This document shows, piece by piece, positions 16,923-25,422 of a DNA stretch of 64,000 nucleotides. A program made the position numbers and the translations under genes. The notes below the pieces were generated by a model that was given only the letters and a program-made list of their open reading frames with translations, ran no database searches and was not told where the DNA came from. This stretch comes from Alphaproteobacteria bacterium (GTDB lineage: Bacteria; Pseudomonadota; Alphaproteobacteria; UBA11136), in NCBI GenBank assembly GCA_016776635.1, contig JADHSZ010000006.1, positions 1 through 64,000 on the forward strand, in the 5' to 3' direction. Numbering within the stretch: position 1 is the stretch's first letter; each line of letters opens with the position of its first letter.

Positions 16923-18580
16923 GCCGCAAGAAACGTTCGGCAAAAACCCTGAAACAGGCGCATAAACCGGGCCGTAAGCAGGGCGGCGGCGCGGTTGTGA
17001 GCGCCCAGCTCCAGCAGATACCTGTGTTGCAGCAACAGGGGAAGCTGGCGGAAGCGCTGCAACTGGCCCAGGGCATTCTCGCACACCAGCCCCATAATCC
17101 CGATGCGCTCTATTACGCCGGCACGCTGGCCTACCGGTTGGGCCATGTGGACCAGGCCATCGCCACCATGGAGACGGCGGTGGCGGCGAACCCAAAGGAT
17201 TTCGAATCCTTCAGCGCTCTGGGCGTCATGTTGAAAGCGGCGGGAAAACCCGACGAGGCCGAGGCCGCCTTTGGCCGCTCCCTAAAAATCAACCCCGGCT
17301 TCGCCGACGCCCATAACAACCTTGGCAACCTTCTTCAGTCACTGGAAAAACACGAGGAGGCCATCGAATCCTATGATCGCGCCGCCCGGCTCAAACCCGA
17401 CTATATGGATGTCCATTACAATCTGGGCATTTCCCTCCATGCCTTGGGCAGGATGGATGACGCTCTCCAGTCTTATGAAAAGGCCCTCTCGCTTCACCCC
17501 GGTCTTGCCGAGGCCCACAACAACCGGGGCCGGGTACTGGAAGCCCTGGGGCGTTTTGATGAGGCCGAGGCGGCCTATCGCCAGGCCATGGCGCTGAGTC
17601 CCGACTATGCCGATGCCCACAGCAATCTGGGCATGGTGCTGTTGCTCACGGGCCGGTTCGCCGAAGGCTGGGCCGAGCATGAATGGCGCTGGAAAGCCGA
17701 AAAACTGGGCCTGAAGAAGCGTCCCTTTATGCAAGCTCCCTGGGACGGCTCGCCGTTGTCCGGAAAAACCATTCTGGTCTGGGGCGAACAGGGCATCGGC
17801 GATGAACTTCGCTACGCCGGATTTATTCCCGATCTGACCCAGCAGGGCGCCACCGTAGTGGTGGAATGCGATCCCCGTCTGGCGCCCCTGTTCGCCCGCT
17901 CTTTCGTTGGCGTGGAAAGTATTCCCCGCGTCAACCCGCCACATCCCCGGCTGTTCTCCGACGATATTGATTTCCAGAGTTCCATGGGTGGACTGGCCCG
18001 CTACCTGCGCCCGGATATGGAGAGTTTTCCCCGACATGAGGGCTATCTCAAAGCCGATGCGGAACAGGTGACGGAACTGCGGAAACGCTATGGCGGAGGC
18101 GGGGAAAAACTGCTTGTGGGAATCTCCTGGTACAGTTCGGTGACGATTCTCGACATCAAATGGCCGGCACTGGCGGCGTGGTCGCCGCTGCTCTCGGTGC
18201 CGGGGGGAATCACCTTTGTGGATCTTCAGTACGGGAACAGAGAAAGCGACCGCGCGGCCTTCCTCGGGAATACGGGCGTGGACATGATCCATGATGGGTC
18301 CATCGACCCGCTCAAAGACATGGATGGCTTCGCCGCTCAGGTGGCGGCCATGGATCTGGTGGTCTCCATCGGCAACTCAACGGTGGAGACGGCCGGCGCC
18401 CTGGGCGTGCCAACATGGTCCCTGATCCAGCGTCACTACAACTGGGTATGGTTGCTGGAACGCGAACACAGCCCCTGGTATCCCAGCCTGCGCCTTTATC
18501 GCCAGAGTGAACGCGGTGAGTGGGAGAGCGTGATAGAGGAGGTGGCCCAGGCCCTTCAGCGCAAGGCGGCGGAGAGATGA
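16919..18580 (+). CDS. TPR-glycosyltransferase-like protein, paralog 1
   Basis: 553 residues; start overlaps the preceding stop (ATGA). A basic leader MSRKKRSAKTLK is followed by about seven TPR units to ~270 (consensus ADAHNNLGNLL), then EGWAEHEWRW. A GT-B-like domain follows, beginning TILVWGEQGIGDEL near 288, with DPRLAPLFARSF, FVDLQYGN, GFAAQVAAMDLVVSIGNSTV and SPWYPSLRLYRQ. This C-terminal family is related to GT9/GT41-type transferases and is common near flagellin genes. A flagellin O-glycosylation role is inferred from the neighbourhood; donor sugar and acceptor are unknown. It is more divergent in GISWYSSV than the other paralogs, which read GISWGS or similar there. Confidence 0.8.
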   Translation: MSRKKRSAKTLKQAHKPGRKQGGGAVVSAQLQQIPVLQQQGKLAEALQLAQGILAHQPHNPDALYYAGTLAYRLGHVDQAIATMETAVAANPKDFESFSALGVMLKAAGKPDEAEAAFGRSLKINPGFADAHNNLGNLLQSLEKHEEAIESYDRAARLKPDYMDVHYNLGISLHALGRMDDALQSYEKALSLHPGLAEAHNNRGRVLEALGRFDEAEAAYRQAMALSPDYADAHSNLGMVLLLTGRFAEGWAEHEWRWKAEKLGLKKRPFMQAPWDGSPLSGKTILVWGEQGIGDELRYAGFIPDLTQQGATVVVECDPRLAPLFARSFVGVESIPRVNPPHPRLFSDDIDFQSSMGGLARYLRPDMESFPRHEGYLKADAEQVTELRKRYGGGGEKLLVGISWYSSVTILDIKWPALAAWSPLLSVPGGITFVDLQYGNRESDRAAFLGNTGVDMIHDGSIDPLKDMDGFAAQVAAMDLVVSIGNSTVETAGALGVPTWSLIQRHYNWVWLLEREHSPWYPSLRLYRQSERGEWESVIEEVAQALQRKAAER

Positions 18581-20310
18581 GCGGCGACACCCCCTCTCCG
18601 GGCGCTTCCACGGCGGCCTCTCTTCTACAGGAAGCGCTGGGTCATCATGGCGCGGGCCGCATGACCGAGGCGGCGGAACTGTACAGTCGGGTATTGAAGG
18701 CCGAGCCGGAGAACCCCGACGCCCTGCATTTGTATGGCGCGCTACGCTATCAGGAAGGCGCGCTGGAAGAAGCGCTCTCCCTGGTGGACCGCGCCATCGC
18801 CCTTATGCCGGAGGCGGCGGACTATCATAATACGCGGGGCCTGGTGCTGCGGGGTCTGGAGCGCCTCGACGAAGCGGAATCCGCTCTGGAACGGGCGCTG
18901 GAAATCGCCCCGGATCACGGCGAGGCGCGGGCCAATCTGGGGGCGGCGTTGACCAGACGCGCCGACCGTCTTCTCGAAGAGGAAGCCCATAAGGAGGCAC
19001 AGGCCCTGTGCCGCCGGGTTGTGGAACTGACTCCGGACAACGCCACGGCCCACAACAATCTGGGCAAGGCCCTGACGGCGGCGGGTAAGGACGGGGATGC
19101 GGTGGCGGCCTTTGACCGTGCGGCCGGGCTGGATTCCTCCTTTGCCGCAGCTCATTACAATCTCGGCACCCTGTTACAGAAGAGGGGCGAGTCGCAACGG
19201 GCGGTGACGGTTCTGGGACGGGCGGTGGAGATTGATCCCGATTACGCCGAGGCGTGGAGCAATCTGGGGCAGGCGTGGCAGTCCCTGGGCCGTCATGAAG
19301 AAGCTATGGCCGCATTCAACCGCGCCATCGAGCTGAATCCCGAATGTGCCGATACCCATGCCAACCTTGCCCTGCTATTTCTTCTCACCGGTAATCTCGA
19401 GGAGGGCTGGGCCGAGCATGAATGGCGCTGGCGCAAAACATCCATGCAGCAACGCCCCTTTCCTCAACCTCCATGGGACGGCACCCCTCTTGATGGCAAG
19501 ACCATTCTGCTCTGGGGCGAACAGGGGGTGGGCGACCAGCTCATGTTCGCGGGCCAGATTGCCGATTTGCAGGCCCAAGGCGCGGCCGTCATCCTCGAGG
19601 CCGATCCCCGCCTGGCGCCCTTGTTCGCGCGCTCTTTCCCGCACATCGAGGTGGTGGCCAAAGCCGACCCGCCCGATGCGCAACTGCTCTCGGACGGGAT
19701 TGATTTCCAGGTGCCGCTGGGCGGGCTCGCCCGGTATTTACGCGCCGATGCGAAGAGCTTCCCCCAACACGAAGGCTATCTCAAAGCCGATCCCGACCAG
19801 ACCCAGGCGTTGCGGGAACGCTACAAGGGAGATGGCGGCAATCTTCTGGTGGGTATCTCCTGGGGCAGCACCGATCCCAAACGCCCGGAGAAGGCGCTGG
19901 CCCTTGGCGGTTGGAAACCGCTGCTGGAGGAGCCTGGCGTGACGTTGGTGGATCTGCAATACGGAGACACGGCGGATGAGCGCGCGGCTCTGGCCTCCGA
20001 GACCGGCATGGAGATTCTCCATGACGGGGAGATCGATCCGCTTTCCGACCTCGATGGTTTCGCCGCCCAGGTGGCGGCCATGGATGTGACCGTCTCCATC
20101 TGTAACTCCACCATCTTCATGGCCGGAGCGCTGGGGGTGCCGGGCCGGGTGCTGGTGCCCTTCGCGCCGGGCTGGATCTGGGGGTTGGATCGCGAGGACA
20201 ACCCTTGGTTCCCGAGCCTGCGCCTCATTCGCCAGGAAAAGCGCGGCGACTGGGCAGGCGTCATGGAACGGGTGGCGCAAGAGCTGGCCCGCAGGGTGGC
20301 GGCGTCATGA
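18577..20310 (+). CDS. TPR-glycosyltransferase-like protein, paralog 2
   Basis: 577 residues, with ATGA overlaps at both ends. It lacks the basic leader. About eight TPR-like units run to ~290, one of them lengthened (ADRLLEEEAHKEAQALCRRV). The transferase domain begins TILLWGEQGVGDQLMFAG near 313, with DPRLAPLFARSFP, GISWGSTDPKRP, VDLQYGD, and NPWFPSLRLIRQ at the end. The nucleotide-sugar-side segment reads SICNSTIFMAGALGVPG, differing from paralog 1, so it may use a different substrate. Confidence 0.8.
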   Translation: MSGDTPSPGASTAASLLQEALGHHGAGRMTEAAELYSRVLKAEPENPDALHLYGALRYQEGALEEALSLVDRAIALMPEAADYHNTRGLVLRGLERLDEAESALERALEIAPDHGEARANLGAALTRRADRLLEEEAHKEAQALCRRVVELTPDNATAHNNLGKALTAAGKDGDAVAAFDRAAGLDSSFAAAHYNLGTLLQKRGESQRAVTVLGRAVEIDPDYAEAWSNLGQAWQSLGRHEEAMAAFNRAIELNPECADTHANLALLFLLTGNLEEGWAEHEWRWRKTSMQQRPFPQPPWDGTPLDGKTILLWGEQGVGDQLMFAGQIADLQAQGAAVILEADPRLAPLFARSFPHIEVVAKADPPDAQLLSDGIDFQVPLGGLARYLRADAKSFPQHEGYLKADPDQTQALRERYKGDGGNLLVGISWGSTDPKRPEKALALGGWKPLLEEPGVTLVDLQYGDTADERAALASETGMEILHDGEIDPLSDLDGFAAQVAAMDVTVSICNSTIFMAGALGVPGRVLVPFAPGWIWGLDREDNPWFPSLRLIRQEKRGDWAGVMERVAQELARRVAAS

Positions 20311-21995
20311 CCACGGACAGCCCCCAGGAATTGCTGCAACAGGCCGCCGCCCATCACCAGGCGGGGCGGTTGGCCGAAGCCGAAGCGCTTTACAGTCAGA
20401 TATTGGAGACCGAGCCGGAAAACCCCGACGCCCTGCATCTTCTGGGGGTCTGCGCTTATCAGTCGGGACGGCTCGACGAGGCGCAAGAAACCATCGCCCG
20501 CGCCATCGAGATCAATCCCGACGCGGAAGCCTATTACGGCAATCTCGGCCTGGTGCTGAAGGATCAGGAAAAACTGGACGAAGCCGAGGAGGTATTGCGT
20601 AAGGCGCTGGCTCTCAACCCCAAGGCTCTGGGCGCGGGCATCAATCTCGGCCTGGTATTACAGGCAGGGGACCGCATCGAGGAAGCCGAGGAAACCCTGC
20701 GCCGCACCATCACCGCCCACCCGCAAGACGCCAAGGCGCAGTCCGCGTTGGCCGGTGTATTGATGGAGTGCCATAAACCCGCCGAGGCCGAGACCGCCTT
20801 TCGCCGCGCACTGGAATTGGAACCCGGCAACGCCGCCTTCCATAACAGTCTGGGAGTCGCGCTGTTGGCGGCAGGAGACGCGGAGGCGGCACGGGAGTCC
20901 TTCCTTGCCGCCATCACCATCAAGCCGGAGTTCATCACCGCCCATAACAATCTGGGCAATGCCTTCAAGGCTCTTGGCGATCCCGAAAAAGCTCTCGCCG
21001 TTTATGAAAAAGCCATTGAAATTGATCCCGGCAACGCGGAACTCCATCAGAATTTTAACTTGGCACTTTTGCTCACCGGCAGACTGAAGGAAGGCTGGGC
21101 CGAATATGAATGGCGCTGGCGGCACAAGGATGCCACTTATCGTCCCTACCCCCAGCCTAAATGGGACGGCTCGCCGCTGGAAGGAAAGACCATTCTGGTA
21201 TGGGGTGAACAGGGTATCGGAGACGAGCTGTTGTTTACCTCTATGATCCCCGACCTGATGAAAAGCGGGGCAAAAGTGCTGTTGGAGTGCAAACCTCGCC
21301 TAAAATCATTATTTTCCCGTTCCTTTCCGAATGTTACCTGTGTGGTCAGAGCCAATCCACCGGCTCAGGAACTGTTGTCGGACGACGTTGACTTTCATAT
21401 TCCTGCGGGCAGTCTCTGCCAATTCCTGCGCCCGGACCTGGAAAGTTTCCCTAAACATGAAGGCTATCTGACAGCCGACCCGGAGCGTACAGCGTCACTG
21501 CGCACAGGTTATGGCGGGGAGGGGTCGTTTCTGGTGGGGATCACTTGGCATAGCAAAAACAAGACGAGTCCTGAGAAGAGTTTGTCTCTCGAGTCATGGC
21601 GGCCGGTGCTGGAAGTGCCCGGCGTCACCTTCGTCAATCTGCAGTACGGAGACACCGCGGCCGAGCGCGCGGCGTTTACTGCCGAGACCGGCATTAAAAT
21701 CCTCCACGATGAAGAAATCGATCCGCTTACCGATATGGATGCCTTCGCCGCCCAGGTGGCGGCCATGGATCTGGTGATTTCCATTGCTAACACCACCATC
21801 ACCACGGCGGGTGCACTGGATGTTCCGGGCTGGGCATTGGTACCTTTTGAATCCGATTGGGTATGGATGCTTGACCGCGAGGACAACCCGTGGTTCCCGA
21901 GCCTGTACCTTTATCGCCAGAGTGCGCGCGGCGACTGGGGAAGCGTCATAAAACGGGTGGCGCAAGAGCTGCGGCACAAGGTGGAGGCGTCATGA
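20307..21995 (+). CDS. TPR-glycosyltransferase-like protein, paralog 3
   Basis: 562 residues, coupled by ATGA to its neighbours. TPR units cover ~1-280; the first (QAAAHHQAGRLAEAEALYSQ) is nearly the same as in paralogs 4 and 6. The transferase domain begins TILVWGEQGIGDELLFTSM near 300, with CKPRLKSLFSRSFPNVTC, GITWHSKN, FVNLQYGD and SIANTTITTAGALDVPG. The part around 21295-21560 is visibly less GC-rich and less like the other copies (tcattattttcccg and similar), suggesting a different recent history for this block. Confidence 0.8.
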   Translation: MTTDSPQELLQQAAAHHQAGRLAEAEALYSQILETEPENPDALHLLGVCAYQSGRLDEAQETIARAIEINPDAEAYYGNLGLVLKDQEKLDEAEEVLRKALALNPKALGAGINLGLVLQAGDRIEEAEETLRRTITAHPQDAKAQSALAGVLMECHKPAEAETAFRRALELEPGNAAFHNSLGVALLAAGDAEAARESFLAAITIKPEFITAHNNLGNAFKALGDPEKALAVYEKAIEIDPGNAELHQNFNLALLLTGRLKEGWAEYEWRWRHKDATYRPYPQPKWDGSPLEGKTILVWGEQGIGDELLFTSMIPDLMKSGAKVLLECKPRLKSLFSRSFPNVTCVVRANPPAQELLSDDVDFHIPAGSLCQFLRPDLESFPKHEGYLTADPERTASLRTGYGGEGSFLVGITWHSKNKTSPEKSLSLESWRPVLEVPGVTFVNLQYGDTAAERAAFTAETGIKILHDEEIDPLTDMDAFAAQVAAMDLVISIANTTITTAGALDVPGWALVPFESDWVWMLDREDNPWFPSLYLYRQSARGDWGSVIKRVAQELRHKVEAS

Positions 21996-23785
21996 ACAGG
22001 GACACGCCGCAGGCGCTTCTCCAGGAAGCGCTTGCCCACCATCAGGCGGGGCGTCTCGACGAGGCTGCCGCGCTCTATGGTCAGGTATTGGAAGCCGAGC
22101 CGGAACACCCCGACGCACTGCATTTAAGTGGCGCCCTGCGTTATCAGGCGGGTGATCTGGAGGCGGCCTCGGCATTGGTGGGTAAAGCCGTCACCGTGGC
22201 CCCGAAGGTGGCCGATTACCACAATACGCTGGGTCTGGTGCTCACCGAGCGGGGACAGGCGCAAGAGGCTGTGGCGGAACTCCGGGAGGCGGTGGGCTGT
22301 GAGCCCGGCCATGTGGAGGCCCACTACAATCTGGGCAATGCGCTGATGACCTGTGGAGAGGCGGTGGCGGCGGAGGCAAGCTATCGCCAGGCGCTGGCGC
22401 TTCACCCCGGTTTTACTGCCGCCCACAATAATCTGGGCCGCCTTCTCGCCGAAATGGACCGTCTGGAGGAAGCCGAAGCCGCTCTGGGCGAGGCTTTGAA
22501 ACTGGCGCCTGGATACGCCCCGGCCCACTACAATCTTGGCCGCCTTGAAGAACAACGGGAGAATTTCAGCGCCGCCGAGAATGGCTATCGCCGAGCATTG
22601 GAGCTGAATTCCGGCTATGTGGAAGCCCACAATAATCTGGGGAATGTGCTGCGGCTGCAGGGCCGCCTTGCGGAGGCGAAGGAGTCCTTTAACCGGGCGC
22701 TGGAACTGCGGCCTTCCTATTCCGAGGCCTTTAGTAATCTCGGTATGATTCATATGGCGGAAGGGGAGGTGGACCAGGCCGAGCAGGTTTTCCGCCAAGC
22801 CATCACCCTGGGTCCCGACAACGCCAACGCCCATCATAACCTGGCCCTGGCGCTGTTGATGATGGAACGGTTTGAGGAGGGCTGGGAGGAATATGAATGG
22901 CGCTGGAAAAAGCCCAATGTGCCCAACCGTGAGTTTCCGCAGGAGGTTTGGAAGGGGGAACCCCTCAATGGCAAGACTCTTCTTGTCTGGGCGGAGCAGG
23001 GTCTCGGCGACGAGATACGTTTCGCCGGGATGGTTCCGGAAATAATGGAGAAAGGCGCCTCTGTCATTCTTGAAAGCGAGCCGCGCCTGGTGCCGCTGTT
23101 CGCCCGTTCCTTCCCGGGCGTCACCTGCGTGGCGAAATCGAGTCCACCGGCTCCGGGACTGTTGTCCGAAGACATAGATTTCCAGACGTCTGCGGGTGGG
23201 CTCTGCCGCTATCTGCGCCCGGACCTGGAAAGTTTCCCCCAAGGCGAGGGGTACCTCCGGGCCGATCCCGACCAGACACGCGCGCTACGGGAGCGTTATA
23301 AGGAAGAAAACGAGAGGGTTCTGGTGGGCATCTCCTGGGGCAGTATCAATAAGATGCGCCCCTGGAAAGGCATCCCGCTCATGGAATGGCGGCCGGTGCT
23401 GGAAGTACCCGGCATTGCATTTGTCGATCTGCAATACGGGGATACGGAGGCTGAACACGCTGCGGTGCGTGCCGAAACCGGCATCGAGCTTCTCTATGAC
23501 GAGTCTATTGATCCACTCGAAGACATGGATGCCTTCGCCGCCCAGGTGGCGGCTATGGACTTGGTTGTGTCGGTAGGTAATTCCACGGTGGAGGTGGCGG
23601 GCGCGCTGGGGGTGCCGGTGTGGACGTTTGTGTCCTTTGATTCGCACTGGGTGTGGATGCGTGAGCGCGAGCATAGCCTCTGGTATCCGGGCATGCGCCT
23701 CTATCGCCAGAGTGCGCGCGGCGACTGGGAAAGCGTCATAAACCGGGTGGCTGGGGAATTGGAGAAAATGGCGGAATCCCCATGA
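21992..23785 (+). CDS. TPR-glycosyltransferase-like protein, paralog 4
   Basis: 597 residues, the longest of the five transferase paralogs. About nine TPR units reach ~310 (VEAHYNLGNAL, AAHNNLGRLL, EAHNNLGNVL). The catalytic-like domain starts TLLVWAEQGLGDEIRFAG near 333, with EPRLVPLFARSFPGV, GISWGSINKMRPW, FVDLQYGD and SVGNSTVEVAGALGVPVW. It shares the last ~30 codons (SARGDWESVINRVAG) closely with the fusion ORF and paralog 3, consistent with gene conversion across the array. Confidence 0.8.
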   Translation: MNRDTPQALLQEALAHHQAGRLDEAAALYGQVLEAEPEHPDALHLSGALRYQAGDLEAASALVGKAVTVAPKVADYHNTLGLVLTERGQAQEAVAELREAVGCEPGHVEAHYNLGNALMTCGEAVAAEASYRQALALHPGFTAAHNNLGRLLAEMDRLEEAEAALGEALKLAPGYAPAHYNLGRLEEQRENFSAAENGYRRALELNSGYVEAHNNLGNVLRLQGRLAEAKESFNRALELRPSYSEAFSNLGMIHMAEGEVDQAEQVFRQAITLGPDNANAHHNLALALLMMERFEEGWEEYEWRWKKPNVPNREFPQEVWKGEPLNGKTLLVWAEQGLGDEIRFAGMVPEIMEKGASVILESEPRLVPLFARSFPGVTCVAKSSPPAPGLLSEDIDFQTSAGGLCRYLRPDLESFPQGEGYLRADPDQTRALRERYKEENERVLVGISWGSINKMRPWKGIPLMEWRPVLEVPGIAFVDLQYGDTEAEHAAVRAETGIELLYDESIDPLEDMDAFAAQVAAMDLVVSVGNSTVEVAGALGVPVWTFVSFDSHWVWMREREHSLWYPGMRLYRQSARGDWESVINRVAGELEKMAESP

Positions 23786-25422
23786 GCCGCAAGAAGCGTT
23801 CGGCGAAAACCCTGAAAAAGGCCGCGCCGCCAAAGAACCTGCTGGCCGAGGCCATGCGCCATCAGGCGGCGGGACAATTGGACGATGCGGAACCGTTCCT
23901 GCGCCAAGCGCTGGAGGCCGACCCCAATAATCTGGAAGCTCTTGTGGCCCTTGCCGCGAATATCATGAGCCGGGGACAGGCACAGGAGGCGGTTGCCCTG
24001 TGCCGGCGGGTGGCGGAATTACAGCCGGATCACGCCGAAGCCCGCAACAATCTGGGCAAGGTGCTGGCGATGGCGGGAAATCGTGATGAGGCGGTGGAGG
24101 TTTTTCGCCAGGCGGTCAAGCTGGACCCCGGTCTTGCCACCGCCCATTATAATCTGGGAACCCTGTTGAAAGAACTGGGTGAGCCGGAACAGGCCCTTAT
24201 CTCTCTGGCGCGCGCCGTGGAATGCGATCCGGATTTCGTGGATGCTCGTATCAACCTGGGCACCACACAGCAAAGAATAGGCCATTTCGATGACGCGGAG
24301 GCAGCGTTTAAAAAGGTTCTTGAGATGGATCCCGGCTATAACGAGGCGCGTTACAATCTTGCCCATCTCTATCAGCACAGCCGCCGCCTCGACGAGGCCA
24401 TCGCCATTTATCGCCAGACCCTGGAGAAAGACCCCTCCCATATCCTCGCCCATCATAATCTGGGATTGACCCTTTTGACGGCGGGACAGATGAGGGAAGG
24501 CTGGGAGCAATACGAATGGCGCTGGCGTATCGACGAATATGTGGACCGTCCGATCATTTTCCCCCAAGCTCCTTTGGAAAATTACCCAGGGGACGGCGGA
24601 TCGCTGGAGGGCAAAACCATCCTGGTCTGGGCGGAACAGGGTATTGGCGACGAGATGTTGTTCGCCAACCAGATACCGGATCTGGTGAAAAGTGGGGGCA
24701 GCATCATTCTTGAATGTGAACCGCGTCTGGTGCCGCTCTTCGAGCGTTCCTTCCCGGGCGTCACCTGCGTGGCCAAGTCGGACCCGCCGCACCCGGACCT
24801 GCTTTCGGATGATATAGATTTTCAGACGCCGGTGGGCGGGCTGTGTCGCTTCCTGCGAGCCGATCTGGAGAGTTTTCCCGAGCATGCAGGCTATCTGAAG
24901 GCCGACGCGGCGAAGACCCGTGAACTGCGGCAGCGCTACGGCGGCGAGGATAAATTTCTTGTGGGTCTTTGCTGGGGCAGCGCCGACAAGAAGCGTCCCT
25001 GGAAGAGCATCCCGCTCATGGAATGGCGGCCGGTTCTGGAAGTTCCCGGGGTCACCTTCGTCAATCTGCAGTACGGAGATACGGCGGCGGTGCGAGAGGA
25101 AATGCGGGCCGCAACCGGTATTGAGATTCTCCACGACGAGGAGATTAATCCGCTCACCGACATGGACGGATTTGCCGCCCAGGTGGCGGCCATGGACCTG
25201 ACTATTTCCATTACCAATACCACCATTACCACGGCGGGAACCCTGGGCCGTTCCGGCTGGGCGCTGGTGCCCTTTGAATCGAGCTGGGTGTGGATGCTGG
25301 GGCGCGAGACAAATATCTGGAACCCCAGTATACGTCTGTTTCCCCAGGACCGGTTTGATGGCTGGGAAAGCGTCATGGAGCGGGTTGCGCGCGACCTTCG
25401 GCAACGGGTGAAGGCATCATGA
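23782..25422 (+). CDS. TPR-glycosyltransferase-like protein, paralog 5
   Basis: 546 residues with the basic leader MSRKKRSAKTLKKA seen in paralogs 1 and 6. Seven TPR-like units reach ~250. The transferase domain starts TILVWAEQGIGDEMLFANQ near 283, with EPRLVPLFERSFPGVTC, GLCWGSADKKRPW, FVNLQYGD and SITNTTITTAGTLGRSGW. The terminal segment differs (RETNIWNPSIRLFPQDRFDGW) where the others have a NPWFPSL-type motif. Part of the tightly coupled array beside the filament genes. Confidence 0.8.
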   Translation: MSRKKRSAKTLKKAAPPKNLLAEAMRHQAAGQLDDAEPFLRQALEADPNNLEALVALAANIMSRGQAQEAVALCRRVAELQPDHAEARNNLGKVLAMAGNRDEAVEVFRQAVKLDPGLATAHYNLGTLLKELGEPEQALISLARAVECDPDFVDARINLGTTQQRIGHFDDAEAAFKKVLEMDPGYNEARYNLAHLYQHSRRLDEAIAIYRQTLEKDPSHILAHHNLGLTLLTAGQMREGWEQYEWRWRIDEYVDRPIIFPQAPLENYPGDGGSLEGKTILVWAEQGIGDEMLFANQIPDLVKSGGSIILECEPRLVPLFERSFPGVTCVAKSDPPHPDLLSDDIDFQTPVGGLCRFLRADLESFPEHAGYLKADAAKTRELRQRYGGEDKFLVGLCWGSADKKRPWKSIPLMEWRPVLEVPGVTFVNLQYGDTAAVREEMRAATGIEILHDEEINPLTDMDGFAAQVAAMDLTISITNTTITTAGTLGRSGWALVPFESSWVWMLGRETNIWNPSIRLFPQDRFDGWESVMERVARDLRQRVKAS

